Source: Girardinichthys multiradiatus
Taxonomy: Eukaryota; Chordata; Actinopteri; Cyprinodontiformes; Goodeidae
Length of the DNA stretch: 64,000 nt
Reading direction: 5' to 3'
Assembly: GCF_021462225.1 (NCBI RefSeq)
Contig: NC_061816.1
Coordinates: 7,899,390 to 7,963,389, forward strand
Part shown: positions 13,131 through 23,691 of the stretch, in pieces
Position numbering within the stretch: position 1 is the first letter of the stretch
Layout: each line of letters opens with the position of its first letter
The notes under the pieces: generated by a model
Seen by the model: the letters and a program-made list of their open reading frames with translations, nothing else
Told to the model about the DNA's origin: nothing
Databases searched by the model: none
Made by a program: the position numbers and the translations under genes

Positions 13131-14400
13131 AGCTTGAAGCAGATTAGGTGTTCATTGTTTCCAGTTGAATTCTCATCAGTTTCAGTCTTTTTTGGTGTAC
13201 TATGCAGCTTTTACACTCAGAAAATAGAACAAAAAAAGGTTTTATCTCTTGTCTTTTTAGCAGGTTGACATATACTTTGTATGTTATGTTATCTTTTATT
13301 TTTTTATCTTTTCAACACTTTTCCTGGTAGGTTTCATGCTGGAAAAATAATCTAGGCAGATGTCTTTTGCTAACACTTGCAATTAAAGTGACACAGCTGA
13401 GACAAACCAGTGAGACCCGGGGGATAAAAAAAGAAAAAGTCATCCAGCATTTTTGCAGGAGAACCTGGTGGGGCTGGTTGAGCCCGTTTCTACCAATCAT
13501 ACCTCCATACACACTTTATATTCTCCCTGAAGTCTGTGTTCAGCTGCATCCACTGACAAAAACCTTGCACTTTCTCTCTGCAGCTGTTATGCTCAGCTGA
13601 AGTGCACCCCAGAGGGCTGTAATATCTACATTAATTCCCACGGGTGCATCATAATAATGCTCCCTGAGTGTCAGTTAACATGTTCCTGTGGATTTCCTGC
13701 TAGTTCACTGAGCAACCCCTGGAGTTGACTCTTACAACAACTCCTAAAACAGTCTGTTTTCAGGTTGGTTTAAAATAAATGCCTCCCTTAAATGAGTTAA
13801 AGATCACAAACATTTTTAACTCTGAAAATGAAGAGATGACATGCTTGCTTATTTAGCAGGTGCTTTATCCCAGGAGATTCACATGACTTACTCACAGCGA
13901 GGGATAATATGGGATTAGGTGTATTCATGAAATTTCACTTCAAAGTGTGAACTTGGAGAGCAGGGGATCAAAATTGTGGAGGAAATGTACCAAAACGTAC
14001 TTTATATTTCTAAATTTGGATCATCTCCTGCCTTTTGAGTCATACAGATGGGGATAGCGTATTGTAATGTTCTCAAAGCATCCCTCGAGCAAAATGCAGA
14101 GCTTTTAAACAGACAGTTTAGATGTTGTTAATGTCCACCACCCATCCCATTAAATAAATGTGCCCTTCCATTCCCAATTGTGGCCTTATGTCCTCCAGTC
14201 CTTCCTTCCTCCCTGCCTTATGTCCTTCCTCTTTCCTTTCTTTCTTCTTTGTGTCCTTTTTTCCTTTATTCATTATCCGCCCAAAATTGCTTGCAATATT
14301 CAAAAATAATTCATCAATGTGATATTTTTCCTACTAGCATGCAGGCCTGAGCTAAATATAGGGCAATCATGGGAAATAATCTGTTAGAGGCTAAAAATAT
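13131..14400. other. Non-coding stretch with short CT-rich tract
   Basis: No gene recognised. A CT-rich tract at about 14195-14270 carries the same ccttcctt/tgtcctt units as the long tracts at 36.8-37.6 kb and 43.9-44.5 kb. Confidence 0.5.
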
Positions 14401-14402
14401 TC

Positions 14403-14625
14403 TTGATACTGCGCCAGCAATCACCTTCCAGCAAACACAAAACATACACTCAGTGGTTTACATCAAAGTATATTAATGTGTTTAAATGGCCCAGTCAAAG
14501 TCCAGACCTACATCCAATTGAGAAGCTGTGGGAAGACTTAAAATGTTATGTTCACAGACGTTCTCCAGCCAGTCTGACTGAGCTATTTTGAAAAGAAGAA
14601 TGGAAAAAGCTGGTGGAATCTAGGG
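14403..14625 (+). mobile_element. Tc1 transposase C-terminal relic
   Basis: The frame encodes FKWPSQSPDLHPIEKLWEDL followed by KCYVHRRSPASLTEL, the segment around the third catalytic residue (Glu of PIE) and the following helix of Tc1 transposases. The upstream part is scrambled and no intact ORF remains. Confidence 0.85.
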
Positions 14626-14629
14626 CTGC

Positions 14630-15960
14630 AAGACTGTCAGAAAATCTTGCGATGGCGATACTATTAGTAAATATAACTGTATCACCTGCAAAATATGCCT
14701 ATTTTCTTCTTTTCTCTTGCATCATCTGTCCCTCCATCATGACCTCCACCATGTAGTAGTATGTTTAGTATGTTGAAATGTGAAAGGATGTACTTCAGAA
14801 TCAGCAACCTTGATTAAATCTAAGATTATGCCGGTCTGTAGAAATGATAAGCCCACACAAAACAGACTTAATGCTCCAATGTGAACAACCTCACATCAAA
14901 TAACCCATAATGTCCATAACTTTCCATCTCTCTCACACGTCATGGAATGACAGCACTTAAACACCTCATCCAACCCACCACTGTCCATGTCTCGGAGTGA
15001 TTAATGGGTGCTCATGGTAGTGCACCCTCATGCTTTCACCTGCTTGATTGATGAGCCTGTGTATTTGACAGATGGACAGATGTGACGTAGCAGAGCACCG
15101 TGTTAGGAAGCGAAACCCCACTTCTACTACCATGAGAGTCTAGCTCCATTTTAAAGGGAGGAGAAAGAAACCTGATGCTAAATGTGGTTTTATTGTGTAA
15201 AAATACCTGAATTTGTGGGTAAGACTTGAAGAAGATGACATTTAGTTAAAATGCCAAAGACAAAATATCAAACAGACTTTAGGAAGAACCACATTTGCAC
15301 AACACAGAGCCTTTAATAGATAAAACTTTGCTTTGTTTCATTATGACGACTCTGTTGGCTACAATGTGTGCTACAGATGAACAACATTCGGTTTTTACTA
15401 AGATTGATTGCTGTTTCCCTCTAAAACTGATCCACAAGCTGCATGAGTGATGAGAAAATAATCTTAAGTCTACCTAAAACTTAATAGACCTTAAGGCAGG
15501 GGACTGAGCATCCACTCAAGGATATTCATGAAAAACAATCATACCCTGATTTTCTGAGTCCACTTAAAAAACTCAAAATGCACTCTATAGGTCTCACAAA
15601 TCTGATCTTTCAAGACAAATTGTACCTCAGCAACAGGGAAGATAATGTATAAACCAAAACTGCTTTCTAAAGGATGTCAGTTTATGGTTGCTTTATCTTT
15701 TTCCCAACCACTATGTGACCAACAGATTTGAAAGAGGTTTCAGGTAGATGGGATAGATTAATGTCCGACCCACATACAAAGTTCTGTAGATACCACAAAC
15801 ATGATCAAAAATATCGCAGCACTGACGGTACACAAGAGCAGGAGACGCTCTGTGGATCTTTTATAGTAGTAAAACATAGTAATAAACGTTTGGCTTTAAA
15901 AAACAATTTTAACAAAGTAGTAAAAGTAACGGATATTTCACATTATGCTACAAAAATGAT
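14630..15960. other. Non-coding stretch holding one copy of a GC-rich 47-bp repeat
   Basis: No gene recognised. At 15816-15862 lies a 47-bp motif beginning gcagcactgacggt and ending ctctgtggatctttt, with a 91% match at 28159-28205. The class of the repeat is unknown. Confidence 0.5.
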
Positions 15961-15961
15961 T

Positions 15962-16855
15962 ACTAATGTCAGCTATATTGCCAAAAGTGTTTGCTTACTC
16001 ATCTGAACCATGTGTTCCCATCACTTCCATGGCCACAGGTGTATAATATCCAGCACCATGTCATGCAGACTGCTACTATAGCTGGTTTGCATTATTGCCA
16101 CCTATACAATAGGTCCAGTTGAAAAAATTTAATCAGTTTCTAAGTAAAGATATAACAAAGTGAAAGGGATTGTGAACCTTAGAGGTCGCCAACATTCTGC
16201 AGTCAACAGCTACGGATCTCCAAACTTCATGTGGTCTTCAGATTAGCTCGAGAAGGGTTACCATGGTTTCCATGGCAGAGCGGCTGCATCCAGGCCTTAC
16301 AATACAGAACCGAATGCAAAGAGTGTGACCTAGTAGTGTGAAGAAGGCCATCACCGGACTCCAGAGCAGTGGAGACATGTTCCCTGGAGAGATGAATCAT
16401 GCCTCTCCGTTTGGCAGTCCAATGGATGAGTCTGGGTTTTTCAGTTGCCAGGAGAACAACAACTGCCCAATTACACTGTGTCAATGTGTGTTCTAGTTAA
16501 AAGAACTATTAATGGTTCAGCAAACCAAGACAAACTTTGGAAAATTTGAGTTCCTGACTCTGATGGAAAGGTTTTAGGGATGGTATCTTCCTGTCCTAAC
16601 ATTCCTGCCCACCAGTGGATAAATCAAGGTCCATAAAGACATGGATGAGTGACTTTGGTGCTGACATCAACACGACAGAAAACTTATGCAATGAATTTAG
16701 AGCGGAGACTGCAAACCAGGCCTTCTCGTCCAACATTGGTGTCTGACCTCACAAATGCTCTACTGGAAGAATTGTCAAACGTTCCTATAACAACAGGATT
16801 GGAAGCTGTAGGAGCTGCAGAGGATGGTCCAATTTCATGTTAAACCGCCAAATGT
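15962..16855 (+). mobile_element. Decayed Tc1-type transposon, second family
   Basis: From tattgccaaaagtgtttgct through tggccacaggtgtataatat, gaggtcgccaacattctgca, ttccatggcagagcggctgc, tggagagatgaatcatgcct and cttctcgtccaacattggtg to ggaagctgtaggagctgcag, the order matches a plus-strand Tc1-like element that is common in fish. Many small deletions break the frame. The region of the PIE catalytic Glu is deleted (16680-16700 jumps from the aspartate region into gaatttagagcggagact). Confidence 0.75.
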
Positions 16856-17718
16856 TTATATGTGTGAGTGTAGACGAGAGCATGCTTTATGCAGTATAAT
16901 ACATTAAACTGGTGGGTGAATAAAGCGAATGTAGTATATGAATTAATTATCACAAAATTTTATGGTATCACAACAGTAAAGTTACTTGTTAAAATAGTAG
17001 TATTATGTCCTTAGTTTCAGTCTTTGATACACAGCTGACTGACAGCTTAAAGCAACAAAAATCAGGAGAGCACTCCTCTAGAGATAAAACAGATGAAAAT
17101 CCCACATTATCCCTGAAATTTTGTTAAAAATGTTTTTAAGAAGAATATTAAGTCTTCCATTTTTTTCTTTGGAGCATTAATAGGTGATGAGCTGAATTTT
17201 ACCATTTTTTATATTATTTTGCTTTTTGACTCTCGTAAACAAAAAGGAAAGTGTTTTTTGTTTGGTATGTGGCACCTTTTCTGTAGCTTCGATCCACACC
17301 ACTACCACTCACTTTGCTGCATTTGCGATCCAAGCCAGCCACAGAGCGAGACTATGTCCTGGTGTTGCTGAAGTGAAAGCTGCGTTGGTTTCTGCAAGAG
17401 CGGAGAGACAGCCCCATAAATCATATGTCTACTAATGGTAGCTCCAAATGAGCCCTCTCATCAGACAAGACAAGTGCCTTGCTTTGCGTGCTACTTCAGG
17501 CTCCAGTGTAACATCTGTGGGCTCTCTACCAACCCTGCGTGAGATGTGTGGCACCCTTGTCTTCATTAGGACTAGTCTGCTGAGGCCTAACAGTTCGATT
17601 CAGCAAGATTTACAGCCTATCTGAGTTATAAACACTAAAGAACAGAGTAGTATTTTCCCACATATTAGGTTATTTAAACTGTTACCAAAAGCCTAATTAA
17701 CATTTTGGTTATACTAGC
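16856..17718. other. Non-coding stretch
   Basis: No recognised gene. A 69-codon open frame at 17226-17435 is moderately GC-rich but has no recognisable domain. Confidence 0.4.
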
Positions 17719-17720
17719 TA

Positions 17721-18943
17721 CAGTCATGTGAAAAAATTAGGACACCCCATAAAATGGATGTCGAATCTTATTCTGTTATTTCTGGAACATAAAGTGATTT
17801 AATTGCATTTAAGCAAAAAAAGGAATAGTAATCTTACAGCCTTATTTAAACAAAAGTGGGATCTAACTGAGGTCACCCTACCCCCTAACAGCCAGCGTTA
17901 CCCTAGCCAGTCTCTAACAACGGTCCGAGAAAACTTTGCCCTGCTCCTCACTATCAGCTGTGAGATGTTTGAGAAGTTCCTTGCATGGTCAGCCTTTATA
18001 TGTCAGTGAGATCAATAAATGGACTTTAATTCAAACCAAGACTTTCATTTCCTAATTGTCAGCCAGACCTTTGGGGATTTACTGGTAGGTGTTGGGTCAT
18101 TGTCGTGTTGCAGAGTTCAGTTCTGCTTCAGTTTGAATTTTATTACAGATATTATTTACGTCTAGCACCTTCTGATACACAGCAAACTTTATAGTGGTTC
18201 CTATAATAGTGAGGTGGAACTCGTCCTGCTGCAGCAAAACATCCCCAAACCCCAAACAGTGACACTTCCACCTCCATGCTTTACATCTGGTATGAGATTC
18301 TTTTCTTGGAGGGATGCATTTGGTTTAAGTCAATTTAGTGTCTAAATAATTAAGTTTTAGACTCGTCTGTCCAGAAAACCTTTATTCCAGAAGTCCTGTT
18401 CCTACTTGCAGGCATCAGTCGAATCTTCAAGATTTTCTTAGATAGCAATCTTTCTGATTGTACAGTTATGAACTTTCTTACCAACAGCAGCAGAACCTGC
18501 GGTAGGTCCTATGATGACATTTTAGGGTTTTTTGGAGATTTCTTTTAGCATCTTGCAGGATCTACCATGGTGTTCACTCTCACGTCAACAGTAAGGAGCA
18601 CCAAACTGGATATCTGAGGCTTTAACAGGGCAAACCTCCTTCAGCATGCTGAGTTATGATGTTCTCATCATTCACACCTGCAGTGACACACCTGAGTGGG
18701 ATTTTAGCCTTTTTATATGAAATAAATGTGAGGGTGTCCTAATTTATTCCTCAACAAAATGATTTTTTTTTAAGTTACACTTTACAGAAACTTAACAGAA
18801 GCTTTGTTATCCAGTTGTTGTTTATACTGTATATATTGCTTGAATTGGTAGTATTGTTAAAAATAATAATAAATATCTTAATGTCCAAATATGTTAGAAA
18901 AGCATAAAGTCTGTGGAAGGATGTCCAAACTTTCACATGACTG
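17721..18943 (-). mobile_element. Tc1-like transposon with both terminal repeats, decayed
   Basis: The ends are inverted: cagtcatgtgaaa begins at 17721 and tttcacatgactg ends at 18943, each flanked by TA as expected for Tc1/mariner insertion. A second copy of the inner repeat (gggtgtcctaatttattcct) lies at about 18733, giving the doubled IR/DR arrangement known from several fish Tc1 families. The interior on the minus strand keeps traces of the transposase (reverse of ccccaaacagtgacacttcc acctccatgctt, the KHGGGS region). No open frame survives. Confidence 0.75.
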
Positions 18944-18945
18944 TA

Positions 18946-20429
18946 TGTGTTTTCTTTTAGTAACAACGCCTTTTTTTAACAGCTGTTTCTTAAATCTCTT
19001 TGTTTTATTACAATTGATAAACGGGAGGTCAAGTTAATATTATAACCAAAAAGATCCGTTTAAATGCATCATCAAACCACATAGAACACCTTAAACAGTC
19101 TTACTTTTATTACCTTAAGAAATACTTGACAGTTATGTTGAACAACTTAAAACTTTATATATAATCATGTATTGTGAATGTTATTGCGCAGCATTGATGA
19201 TTTTCGCTGCACGAAAACAAAAGAGGGAGTAGATTAGTTTGAATGGGAGCTTTGTAAATGCACTGGAGCCATGAGGAGGATAGCAGCTGATAAAACCTTA
19301 CTCCAATGCAATGAATCAAAAGTTATAGTCTGTAGCTTCTGACTGTAACAGAATTTGATGTATCACCTGAAAAGAGGTTTCTGTCTCTTTTGGAGTGCCA
19401 AAACTGGTGAATGTTGGGCTTTTGTTCCTTTTGGTGAGCGTATAATGGAGTTTGAGTGAGGTTTGCTGGTGCTGTATGCAGATAGGGACTGAATGGAGGA
19501 GAATGTAATTACTATACCTGTCCATGCAACAATGGCCAACCACCTTTCTCGCCCCGGGCTCCACTTGAACAAGCTGAAAGCAAGTGCAGTTGAATTGTGA
19601 GATCTTATAAGCGAACGTCTGCTTTGAATAGATGTAAAAAAAAAAAAAAAAAAGCAGATGGGTCTATCTCCAAGTGAACGTCTACTTTTCCCTCCTTGGT
19701 GCCAGTGTGGGTTTTGTTATTTATGCTGCTACTTTGATGCATTAAAAATCTCATTTCAGGGTGATTCATGAGCAGGAAGGAAGCAGTTTTATAGGCAGCA
19801 TAAAGTTTGCAGGCATACAAATGTGAAAATAACTAGGCATTAAAAGTCACAACTGCTGTATAAAATATATTAAAAGCCGGCTGGTAAAAAGCAGGTCCTG
19901 GTCTCATCCCAGCCAAATCATAAGCTGCTAACATTCCCTGTCACTTTTTAGCATTCCCTCGTGCTGCTTCATGGTTTCCTCCAGTACAAAGCCCGCTCTT
20001 CCTATTCACTATCAGCTTATTCCAACTCTTCACCGAGGCTGGACTCTATAATATTATGAATGCCTAAATTCAACACTCCCCACTACTCAGGAGGAATGCA
20101 TGTAAGATCTAACTGTATTATTTATGAAATTTCATTCGGTTGTGCACTGTTCAAGTTTTTTCTTATTGTCCTTTGATGAAGCATCTGTAATTCCTATAAA
20201 AAAGATGTTATCCCATTTAAATGATTAAAATTTAAATAAATTAACTGTTTGAAGCAGTCTGTCAACCTCTGGGAATACCAGTAAAATTTAAGGTAAAACA
20301 AGAGTTTCTGATTTTCCATGAATAATTTCACAGTGTTTATTCACACAACAGTATCTACCAATGTGTGTGAAGTTGTCATATTAAAGGAATAAAGGAAATA
20401 TGTTTGGAGCAGGTGAAAACAAGTATTGG
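18946..20429. other. Non-coding stretch before the retrovirus
   Basis: No recognised gene. It holds a poly(A) run of about 18 bases near 19638-19655 and short chance ORFs only. Confidence 0.5.
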
Positions 20430-20434
20430 CTACT
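20430..20434. repeat. Target-site duplication (ctact), low-coordinate side
   Basis: The five bases ctact before the LTR recur exactly at 26822-26826 after the other LTR, marking a single integration event. Confidence 0.93.
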
Positions 20435-20815
20435 TGTTAGGTTTAAACACCAAACACTTTCACAATTCTGCACAAAGAAAGACACAGAGAAGTTAGTTCA
20501 TTTTAACCTGCAGGTGAGAGTGTCTCAGAGGCTGCTCAATTACAATCCTCCAAACACACTCTGAAGACAGCCTCTGCTCCCTCTGCATTTTATTGATAAG
20601 AGATAAGAGAAAAAACGCCCTGGTTACAAAATGCTCCAACCACTAAAGGGAGGGATGCACACTCATAAGATTGGATACAGCTGCACCGACAGAATGTTCT
20701 AGAACATCCTGTCTCTATCTTGCAGCTCTTGTACATATAAGATATAATCACTCTGAACAGCAAGCTTCACTTCTATTAAAGTTAAAACATATATAATCAT
20801 TAATTGACCCTAACA
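20435..20815 (-). repeat. 3' LTR of endogenous retrovirus
   Basis: This 381-bp block recurs at 26441-26821 with no difference found by eye. It starts tgttaggtt and ends ccctaaca, so read on the minus strand it begins TGTTAGGG and ends CCTAACA, with the TG...CA ends of retroviral LTRs. A TATA-like segment (reverse of gtacatataagatataatc) lies near 20731-20749, and a polyadenylation signal AATAAA on the minus strand at 20588-20593. It lies downstream of env and next to the polypurine tract, so it is the 3' LTR. Confidence 0.95.
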
Positions 20816-20829
20816 TTTTCCTCCTCTTT
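20816..20829 (-). promoter_or_regulatory. Polypurine tract
   Basis: Read on the minus strand the bases just before the 3' LTR are AAAGAGGAGGAAAA. This purine run directly against the TG of the LTR is the expected primer for plus-strand DNA synthesis by reverse transcriptase. Confidence 0.92.
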
Positions 20830-20964
20830 ATAAATGTTTTAAACACTTGATACATCAATCATTAACCTTTTCTTCTCAGATTTTCAGTTAAGACATCATG
20901 GTGTGTTTTATCTGTACATGTCATTAAAAAAGTAGCAGGAGGTCTTTAAGTTTACTGTATACAA

Positions 20965-22935
20965 CTAATTGTCGTTAGGGTCAGGATACAGATCAGGGAA
21001 ATGCAGAGAAGTCTCTTCTTCTTCCTGGTCATCATCATCATCATCACTGGCTCCTTCTGTCTCCTCAGGTCTCAGGAGGGCATACATCTCTGACATTTCT
21101 GTTTTGACTGGCTGAATAGCAGAGGTTATTATGCGAGTGCACAAAGCTCTTATACACGGAATACAGCAACATCCACACAATGTGAGAATAGCTGCAAAGA
21201 CTGCTATTGACATAAGGATAGACAACACTAATTGTTTATATTTACCAAACATTTCTCCAAACCCATCCCACATTGTGGTGTCAACTCCAGAATGATCTTT
21301 CATTTTGCTGTTAAGTGACCTAAGGCCCTCCAGGGCCTTGGTGAGGCTCCCATCAGCTGCGGTGTTATTTGGAATAAATGTACAACATTGATGCCCAAAT
21401 ATTGAACATACTCCACCTTTTTCAGCTAAGAGCATATCGACAGCAATTCTATTTTGGAAAGCCATTAAAGAGGTAGCTGACAATTGTTCATGGATGGCTG
21501 AGAATCCTTCTTCAGTTTTATTTCCTAGTCGTTGCACATTGTAATGGATGTAATTTATTCTGTCAACATTTTTATTTATTGTGCACCACCAGCATATGGT
21601 GGATTCAAAACCTGCTGCTACTTGATCTGCTAATTTATATTCATCAGGAACTCCTCTTGGTATTCCTATGCTATCTATATAAGTAGGGTCGTCTTTACTC
21701 CATCCTGATCTTTTTACTCTACTTTTCCAGGTATGTGGAAATATACTGGCTACTGTTCCCAACAACTCTGCCACTGAGAGTGGAATGACAGACACGGGAA
21801 ATATTAATGACACTGATGCACACAATCCAGTTGTGTTGTATGGCAACCTGTCATACAGTTTATCGTCTCCACACCACCACCAGATGTCGCTGCGTGCTTT
21901 AGGTTTAAAGCTGACACCTACTGCTATGATGGAGTGACATTGATCTTTATTGAGTCTGCTTATGTTTGATCCCACACCTGTTCGGTTTATACAGGAAAAA
22001 TTTCCTGGAGCAACCTTATTTGAAAACATCGGTTTTTGTTTTTCGGCGGTAGTCAAAGGATAAATCTTATCCCACATAGTACAGTTTGTTGAGAGTCTTG
22101 TGCTGTTCATTACTTCTACTAAGCATTTTTCTGTCAACGTTGAGGGGACCACCTGTAACAGTGGTCTGGCTCCCATACATACTACACAATCTGTTTTTAC
22201 TGCCTGGGCAGCCTGTTCTGCCATTAAGAGCCAGTTGTTATCTATTTTAGATATTCCTGTAGTTATTTTGAACCAGTCATCTGGGGTTACTGGTTCTGTC
22301 TTGAACTCCACTAATAGTTTTAGCCCCATATGCCATTTGTTTGTTTTGTTTTCAGGTGTGGCTGCATCATGCCGTATTACCGCAAGTGGCTCAGTAATGT
22401 TTTTAACGCATATTTGAATCTGCCAGTAATATTGGCCTTGGCTAGAATCTACATATGGTGCCGCCACAAAGTCTGTACATCCCGTGTTGTTGGGGGAGAT
22501 CACAGTCAAGGTTAGACCTCCTCCATCTTTTATCAGGGTCAATTGTCTTCTCCATTTAATTGCTGGACCTGTGGACCAATCAGACCAGTCCTGTCCTGTT
22601 TCTGCTACTAAGTATTTCCAACTCCACCATTGCACATCTCCATAGGTCAAATACCAATCCCATTTCTTATACATTGAGGCTTGTTCATTTGTGCCATCAC
22701 GTGCTGTTCCAAGCGTTCCCCAGGGTATTTTTACTGTAGTGGTTTTCTGTACTGGTACACATAGTTTTGTGGTTCTGATGCTTACATCATTTGGGCAGGA
22801 ATTAACATTTATTTGTCTTTTACTCAAATCTTTTCTTTCTTCGTAAAAACGTTCCCATAGTAAAATAGCTCCTACAATTACCACTGAGATTATTCCAGCT
22901 ACTAGCACTATTTTCTTGTGTGTGGGGGTGTACAT
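20965..22935 (-). CDS. env: Complete retroviral envelope glycoprotein (gamma-type)
   Basis: This 656-residue ORF starts at ATG 22935 and has no internal stop. In order it shows: a hydrophobic leader or anchor at about residues 9-27; a surface subunit with many N-x-S/T sites and a C250-VV-C253 motif, the likely counterpart of the CXXC of gammaretroviral SU; a furin-type site R406-V-K-R409; a transmembrane subunit with C448-WW-C451, a heptad-rich stretch and an immunosuppressive-domain-like region QNRIAVDMLLAEKGGVC ending at C510; the CX6CC motif C510/C517-C518; a membrane anchor at about 569-587 followed by a Cys cluster; and a tail with Y618ALL and an acidic Asp/Glu run. CXXC plus CX6CC implies a disulfide-linked SU-TM complex. 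Spiny-rayed fishes carry a conserved env-derived gene (percomORF); relation to it is likely but was not tested. gag and pol in the same provirus are defective, so this is the only intact retroviral gene here. Confidence 0.95.
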   Translation of the reverse strand: MYTPTHKKIVLVAGIISVVIVGAILLWERFYEERKDLSKRQINVNSCPNDVSIRTTKLCVPVQKTTTVKIPWGTLGTARDGTNEQASMYKKWDWYLTYGDVQWWSWKYLVAETGQDWSDWSTGPAIKWRRQLTLIKDGGGLTLTVISPNNTGCTDFVAAPYVDSSQGQYYWQIQICVKNITEPLAVIRHDAATPENKTNKWHMGLKLLVEFKTEPVTPDDWFKITTGISKIDNNWLLMAEQAAQAVKTDCVVCMGARPLLQVVPSTLTEKCLVEVMNSTRLSTNCTMWDKIYPLTTAEKQKPMFSNKVAPGNFSCINRTGVGSNISRLNKDQCHSIIAVGVSFKPKARSDIWWWCGDDKLYDRLPYNTTGLCASVSLIFPVSVIPLSVAELLGTVASIFPHTWKSRVKRSGWSKDDPTYIDSIGIPRGVPDEYKLADQVAAGFESTICWWCTINKNVDRINYIHYNVQRLGNKTEEGFSAIHEQLSATSLMAFQNRIAVDMLLAEKGGVCSIFGHQCCTFIPNNTAADGSLTKALEGLRSLNSKMKDHSGVDTTMWDGFGEMFGKYKQLVLSILMSIAVFAAILTLCGCCCIPCIRALCTRIITSAIQPVKTEMSEMYALLRPEETEGASDDDDDDQEEEETSLHFPDLYPDPNDN

Positions 22936-23078
22936 CTTACTTATAGATTGGAACCTTTCCTAAGCACCTTTAAACAGAGTTGTGGAGATCTTCACCGGTT
23001 TGAGACAATTGTAAACTATAATTACAATTCCCTTTGTAGCCGGACTTTTCTCTGTAGGTTTGTTGAAAAGTCACAATG

Positions 23079-23165
23079 CTACAGCAGATACCACAATGCT
23101 ATGACCACAACACAAATTATGATGGTTAGAATATACACTGCTATTAAGAAACTTATTTTAGTCAT
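23079..23165 (-). CDS. Tiny hydrophobic ORF between pol and env
   Basis: A 28-codon ORF starts with an ATG that overlaps the pol stop codon (ATGACTAA, pol ending in TAA) in a different frame. After MTK it is almost wholly hydrophobic (Ile, Leu, Val, Ala, one Cys, two Tyr, one Trp) and would form a single membrane span. It ends 143 bases before the env start. Such a short ORF could be chance. Its position and composition are what make it notable. No family is recognised. Confidence 0.3.
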   Translation of the reverse strand: MTKISFLIAVYILTIIICVVVIALWYLL

Positions 23166-23288
23166 GTTCTATTATTCTTTTACAATGTGTCAGATGGATC
23201 CATGAGTTTCTTTCTGCAATCTTAATTGCAGTTCCAGTGGTCAACAACACCTGATAGGGACCTTCCCACTTAGGTGAATGCCAATGCT
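23158..23288 (-). pseudogene. pol: pol remnant: integrase C-terminal domain
   Basis: The minus-strand frame reads [20 protein letters not shown] followed by WIHLTHCKR and a stop at 23158. This resembles the C-terminal SH3-like DNA-binding part of gammaretrovirus-type integrases (W-x-GPY-x-VLL ... WIH-x-x-H-x-K). It joins directly to the zinc-arm fragment at about 23288, in a different frame, with no catalytic core between them. Confidence 0.88.
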
Positions 23289-23437
23289 TCTACAAAAATT
23301 TTTTGAATAAGAGTTAAATCCATATGTTGTGTATATTTTGTTCACTAATCCTACCATTCCTCCTCTCGAGACATGAGAAACTCCATGACTCGATATTGCT
23401 GCCCATTTGTATAGGTTTTTTGGTAGGATAGGTTTAT
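23289..23437 (-). pseudogene. pol: pol remnant: integrase N-terminal zinc arm
   Basis: The minus-strand frame reads KPILPKNLYKWAA, then HGVSHVSRGGM and FNSYSKNFC. H-x3-H and the following Cys are the start of the HHCC zinc-binding arm of retroviral integrase. The frame breaks right after the first Cys of the C-x2-C pair, where sequence jumps to the integrase C-terminus. The DDE catalytic core (usually about 150 residues) is therefore deleted and no integration activity can come from this copy. Confidence 0.85.
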
Positions 23438-23688
23438 TTTCCTGTCATTAATTTGCATGCTTCAGTTAAGGCTACTAACTCAGCAGCTTGCGCTGAGTAG
23501 TGTGAAGGGAGTGCTTCTGCTTTCAGTACTTTATCAAGAGTTACTACAGCATATCCGGTTTTTGTTTTACCTTTCTCATCTTTTTTGGAAGACCCGTCTA
23601 CAAATAATGTTTCTCCATCTGTCAGAGGGGTATCTTTTAAGTCTTTTCGGCTTTTTGCTATTTCTTCAGATAATGTTTGGTTTAGTTC
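23434..23688 (-). pseudogene. pol: pol remnant: RNase H first half
   Basis: The frame carries LFVDGSS, with the first catalytic Asp of RNase H, then GYAVVTLDKVLKAEALP and SAQAAELVALTEACKL, with the catalytic Glu. A stop follows at 23434-23436, and the later catalytic Asp residues are missing because sequence jumps to the integrase zinc arm. Upstream, a stop at 23689-23691 ends the open part. Reverse transcriptase and protease are not found in the element. Confidence 0.88.
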
Positions 23689-23691
23689 TTA

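Noticed and set aside
22100..22515. Plus-strand ORFs of 105 and 61 codons opposite env
   Set aside because: They are antisense shadows of the env gene.
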